From: an uncultured Alphaproteobacteria bacterium
Lineage (GTDB): Bacteria > Pseudomonadota > Alphaproteobacteria > Rhodobacterales > Rhodobacteraceae
Reading direction: 5' to 3'
DNA: 64,000 bases
Assembly (NCBI GenBank): GCA_902619165.1
Contig: CACNDI010000004.1
Span: 62,001 to 126,000, forward strand
Made by a program: the position numbers and the translations under genes
The notes under the pieces: generated by a model
What the model saw: only the letters and a program-made list of their open reading frames with translations
Told to the model about the DNA's origin: nothing
Database searches by the model: none
In this document: piece by piece, positions 62,111 to 64,000 of the stretch
How positions within the stretch are numbered: position 1 is the first letter of the stretch
Layout of the letters: each line of letters begins with the position of its first letter

Positions 62111-63361
62111 TTAATGCAAGTTGGGTTGGTTGCCTTGGCCTTTTTCGTCTATCAACCTACCTTTTTCAAACCTGTTGAACAAAAAATCTTTGGCATTATG
62201 ATGTGATTTTCCAGTTGCCAATAGATGTGCATAGCAAAAGCCACTTGCTGGAGTTGCTTTGAATCCTCCATAGCACCAGCCACCATTAAAATATAAGTTT
62301 TTTATGTTTGTTTTATCAATAATTGGGGATCCATCCATTGACATATCCATTATCCCCCCCCAAGTCCTAAGAAGCCTAGCGCGTCCTATCATTGGCATCA
62401 GAGCCACTCCTCCTTCACACACATCTTCTATTACCGGTAGGTTTCCTCTCTGTGCGTAGGAGTTATAGCCATCAATGTCACCTCCAAAAACTAATCCGCC
62501 CTTATTAGATTGGCTCACATAAAAATGACCAGCTCCAAAAGTTATTACTCCGGGAATTACAGGTTTCAAGCCTTCCGATACAAAAGCTTGCAAAACATGA
62601 CTTTCTATGGGTAGGTTTATTCCAATCTTGCCCATTACTTGACTTGATGATCCAGCAACACAGACTCCAACCTTTTTACTTTTAATTACTCCTTTTGTAG
62701 TTTCAACTCCATAGCAGCGTCCATTTTTGACTAAGAAATTAATTGCCTCACAATTTTCTATTATATCAACACCACGCGAATCCGCCTCTTTAGCATAACC
62801 CCATGCTACTGCATCATGCCTTACCGTTCCTCCTCTTGGTTGCCATAAACCACCCTTAATAGGAAACCTTGAATTCTGAAAGTCTAGAAAAGGGACCAGC
62901 TTTTTTAGAGCGTCTACCCCCAATAGTGAGGCATCGGCCCCTGACATAAGCATCGCATTCCCACGCCTTACAAAAGCATCTCGTTGACCATCTGAATGAA
63001 AAATATTTAGAACGCCTCTCTGACTTACCATTGAATTGTAGTTTAACTCTTGCTCTAAATTTTCCCAAAGTTTTAGAGAGAACTCATAAAAAGGTTGGTT
63101 TTGAGGCAATAAGTAGTTGGATCTTATAATGGTAGTGTTCCTACCTATGTTTCCAGATCCAAGCCAGCCTTTTTCAACAACTGCTATACTAGTAATATTA
63201 AATTTCTCTGCGAGATAATAGGCCGTAGCTAAGCCGTGCCCACCTCCACCAACGATTATTATGTCATAATTTTTTTTGGGATCAGGTTTTCTCCACATGG
63301 GTTTCCAACCGGTATTACCCTTTAATCCCTCCCATAATACTTTAAACCCAGAATATTTCAT
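62111..63361 (-). CDS. soxB: sarcosine oxidase beta subunit
   Basis: A 416-residue flavoprotein that oxidises sarcosine. The FAD motif IIIVGGGGHGLATAYYLAE is at about 34-52, followed by GWLGSGNIGRNTTIIRSNYLLPQN, the second dinucleotide region GVCVAGSSSQVMGKIGINLP and the C-terminal GWCYGGFKATPASGFCYAHLLATG. It is the first gene of the 13-gene minus-strand operon. The 175 bases upstream hold an AT-rich stretch (TAATATATAAAG on the minus strand) that may contain the promoter, but I see no good -35. Confidence 0.96.
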   Translation of the reverse strand: MKYSGFKVLWEGLKGNTGWKPMWRKPDPKKNYDIIIVGGGGHGLATAYYLAEKFNITSIAVVEKGWLGSGNIGRNTTIIRSNYLLPQNQPFYEFSLKLWENLEQELNYNSMVSQRGVLNIFHSDGQRDAFVRRGNAMLMSGADASLLGVDALKKLVPFLDFQNSRFPIKGGLWQPRGGTVRHDAVAWGYAKEADSRGVDIIENCEAINFLVKNGRCYGVETTKGVIKSKKVGVCVAGSSSQVMGKIGINLPIESHVLQAFVSEGLKPVIPGVITFGAGHFYVSQSNKGGLVFGGDIDGYNSYAQRGNLPVIEDVCEGGVALMPMIGRARLLRTWGGIMDMSMDGSPIIDKTNIKNLYFNGGWCYGGFKATPASGFCYAHLLATGKSHHNAKDFLFNRFEKGRLIDEKGQGNQPNLH

Positions 63362-63511
63362 CGTGTTACAATTTTTGTTAAGTTTAAAATAACTTTATAT
63401 ATTATGTCGTCATAGTCTAGGTCTATTAGATAGAGTTTCAGAAAATGTTGTTCAGGACAAATAAAACCTCTCCAACTTTGATTTTCAAAACTATATTTAA
63501 CATCAAATGAA

Positions 63512-64000
63512 ATGAAAAATAAAGAAAGTAAGAAAAATTAAGATTCTTGTAATAAACCATGTCCCTGAGGTCGATCTTGGATCCTATGAGGAATTTATTA
63601 GTTCTGATAGACACTCCTTTGAACGATTTTATTTTTCTTCATTGGAAAAACCACCTTCTGTCGACAACTATGATGCTTTGTGGGTTATGGGAGGTCCCAT
63701 GAATGTTTGGGAAGAAAATAAATACCCTTGGTTAGCGCAAGAAAAGTCATTTATTAAGAATTGGGTTTTGAATCTGGAAAAACCATTCTTTGGGATTTGT
63801 TTAGGGCATCAATTACTTGGTGATGCCTTAGGTGCCCCAGTAGTCAAATCACAAATTCCGGAGATCGGATTTAAGGAGATTTCAGTGAATCGGAAATTAC
63901 CTTCAAATAGTTTATTTAGGAACTTTCCTGAAGACATGCGTGTTTTGCAAGGCCACTCAGCTGAAATATCCAATTTTTCAAAAAAAAGTGTATCAGTGCT
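63512..64000 (+). CDS. class I glutamine amidotransferase (partial; 5' end apparently frameshifted)
   Basis: The coding frame visible from 63537 to the window end encodes a glutamine amidotransferase of the GMP-synthase-like GATase1 group: IKILVINHVPEVDLGSYEEF-type start (first Ile codon at 63537), WVMGGPMNVWEENKYPWL, and the nucleophile elbow FFGICLGHQLLGDALGAPVV with the catalytic Cys. It continues past the window, so the His and Glu are not seen. This frame has no ATG, GTG or TTG between an upstream TGA (63513) and the conserved first strand. An ATG at 63512 in the next frame would join it if one A were removed from the A-run at 63533-63537. Target of the released ammonia unknown; it is divergent from soxB. 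Confidence 0.75.

Noticed and set aside
1-64000. Mobile elements, CRISPR arrays or long direct repeats
   Set aside because: I found no spaced repeat series, transposase, integrase or phage-type gene, and no stretch with visibly different composition.

Overview
The window is a gene-dense, clearly AT-rich stretch of bacterial chromosome with short spacers, many 1-11 bp gene overlaps and frequent TTG/GTG starts. Its gene families fit a streamlined marine alphaproteobacterium, most likely Rhodobacterales-like. Pointers are a full-length PntA, the run SCP2 protein / alpha-beta hydrolase / Suv3-like helicase / S4 protein / FdxA / CarD, a pyrrolysine-free MttB-family protein, a DmdA-like protein, heterotetrameric sarcosine oxidase and a separate-subunit urease. 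The placement is inferred from gene content only. I saw no CRISPR array, insertion sequence, integrase or phage gene.

Layout. 1-1.2 kb (minus): 5' end of a UvrD/PcrA helicase, cut by the window edge. 1.3 kb: tRNA-Gly(GCC). 1.5-4.5 kb (plus): pntAB transhydrogenase. 4.5-7.5 kb (minus): two HAD hydrolases and an MttB-family methyltransferase. 7.5-15.5 kb: housekeeping genes, namely a NUDIX hydrolase, ribosomal protein L33, Bax-inhibitor-1 protein, hisN, alpha/beta hydrolase, SCP2 protein, Suv3-like helicase, S4 protein, fdxA and carD. 15.5-20.2 kb (minus): ABC exporter (ATPase, FtsX-type permease, lipocalin-like partner) and an HxlR regulator. 20.4-22.9 kb: an unrecognised helical protein, a bactofilin, a small secreted protein and MepA murein endopeptidase. 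23.0-26.5 kb (plus): class III aminotransferase, SDR and glycerate 2-kinase.

26.6-48.9 kb (plus) is one long run. It begins with an acyl-CoA synthetase and a LivGHM / binding protein / LivF carboxylate-type ABC transporter. A PaaK-like CoA ligase, a thiolase and an HSD10-like dehydrogenase follow. The leucine/isovalerate pathway comes next (isovaleryl-CoA dehydrogenase, methylcrotonyl-CoA carboxylase, HMG-CoA lyase), then the urease operon ureDABCEFG. The missing leucine-pathway enzyme, a methylglutaconyl-CoA hydratase-like protein, is coupled to ureG, and an AhpD-like protein closes the run.

48.9-63.4 kb (minus) is a 13-gene operon read from 63361 down: soxB-soxD-soxA-soxG, fhs, folD, a NrtS-like membrane protein, a uronate-dehydrogenase-like SDR, a ThDP enzyme, a transthyretin-like protein, a DmdA-like GcvT-family protein, a BKACE enzyme and a carnitine dehydrogenase-thioesterase fusion. 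The ends of the operon make a coherent route: carnitine to dehydrocarnitine to betainyl-CoA to glycine betaine, and later sarcosine to glycine plus methylene-THF, then formyl-THF and formate. The four genes in the middle (51292-55355) have no obvious place in that route and are the best candidate here for an undescribed pathway. Acetoacetate from both carnitine and leucine breakdown could feed the thiolase of the neighbouring run. The window ends in a class I glutamine amidotransferase gene whose 5' end appears frameshifted.
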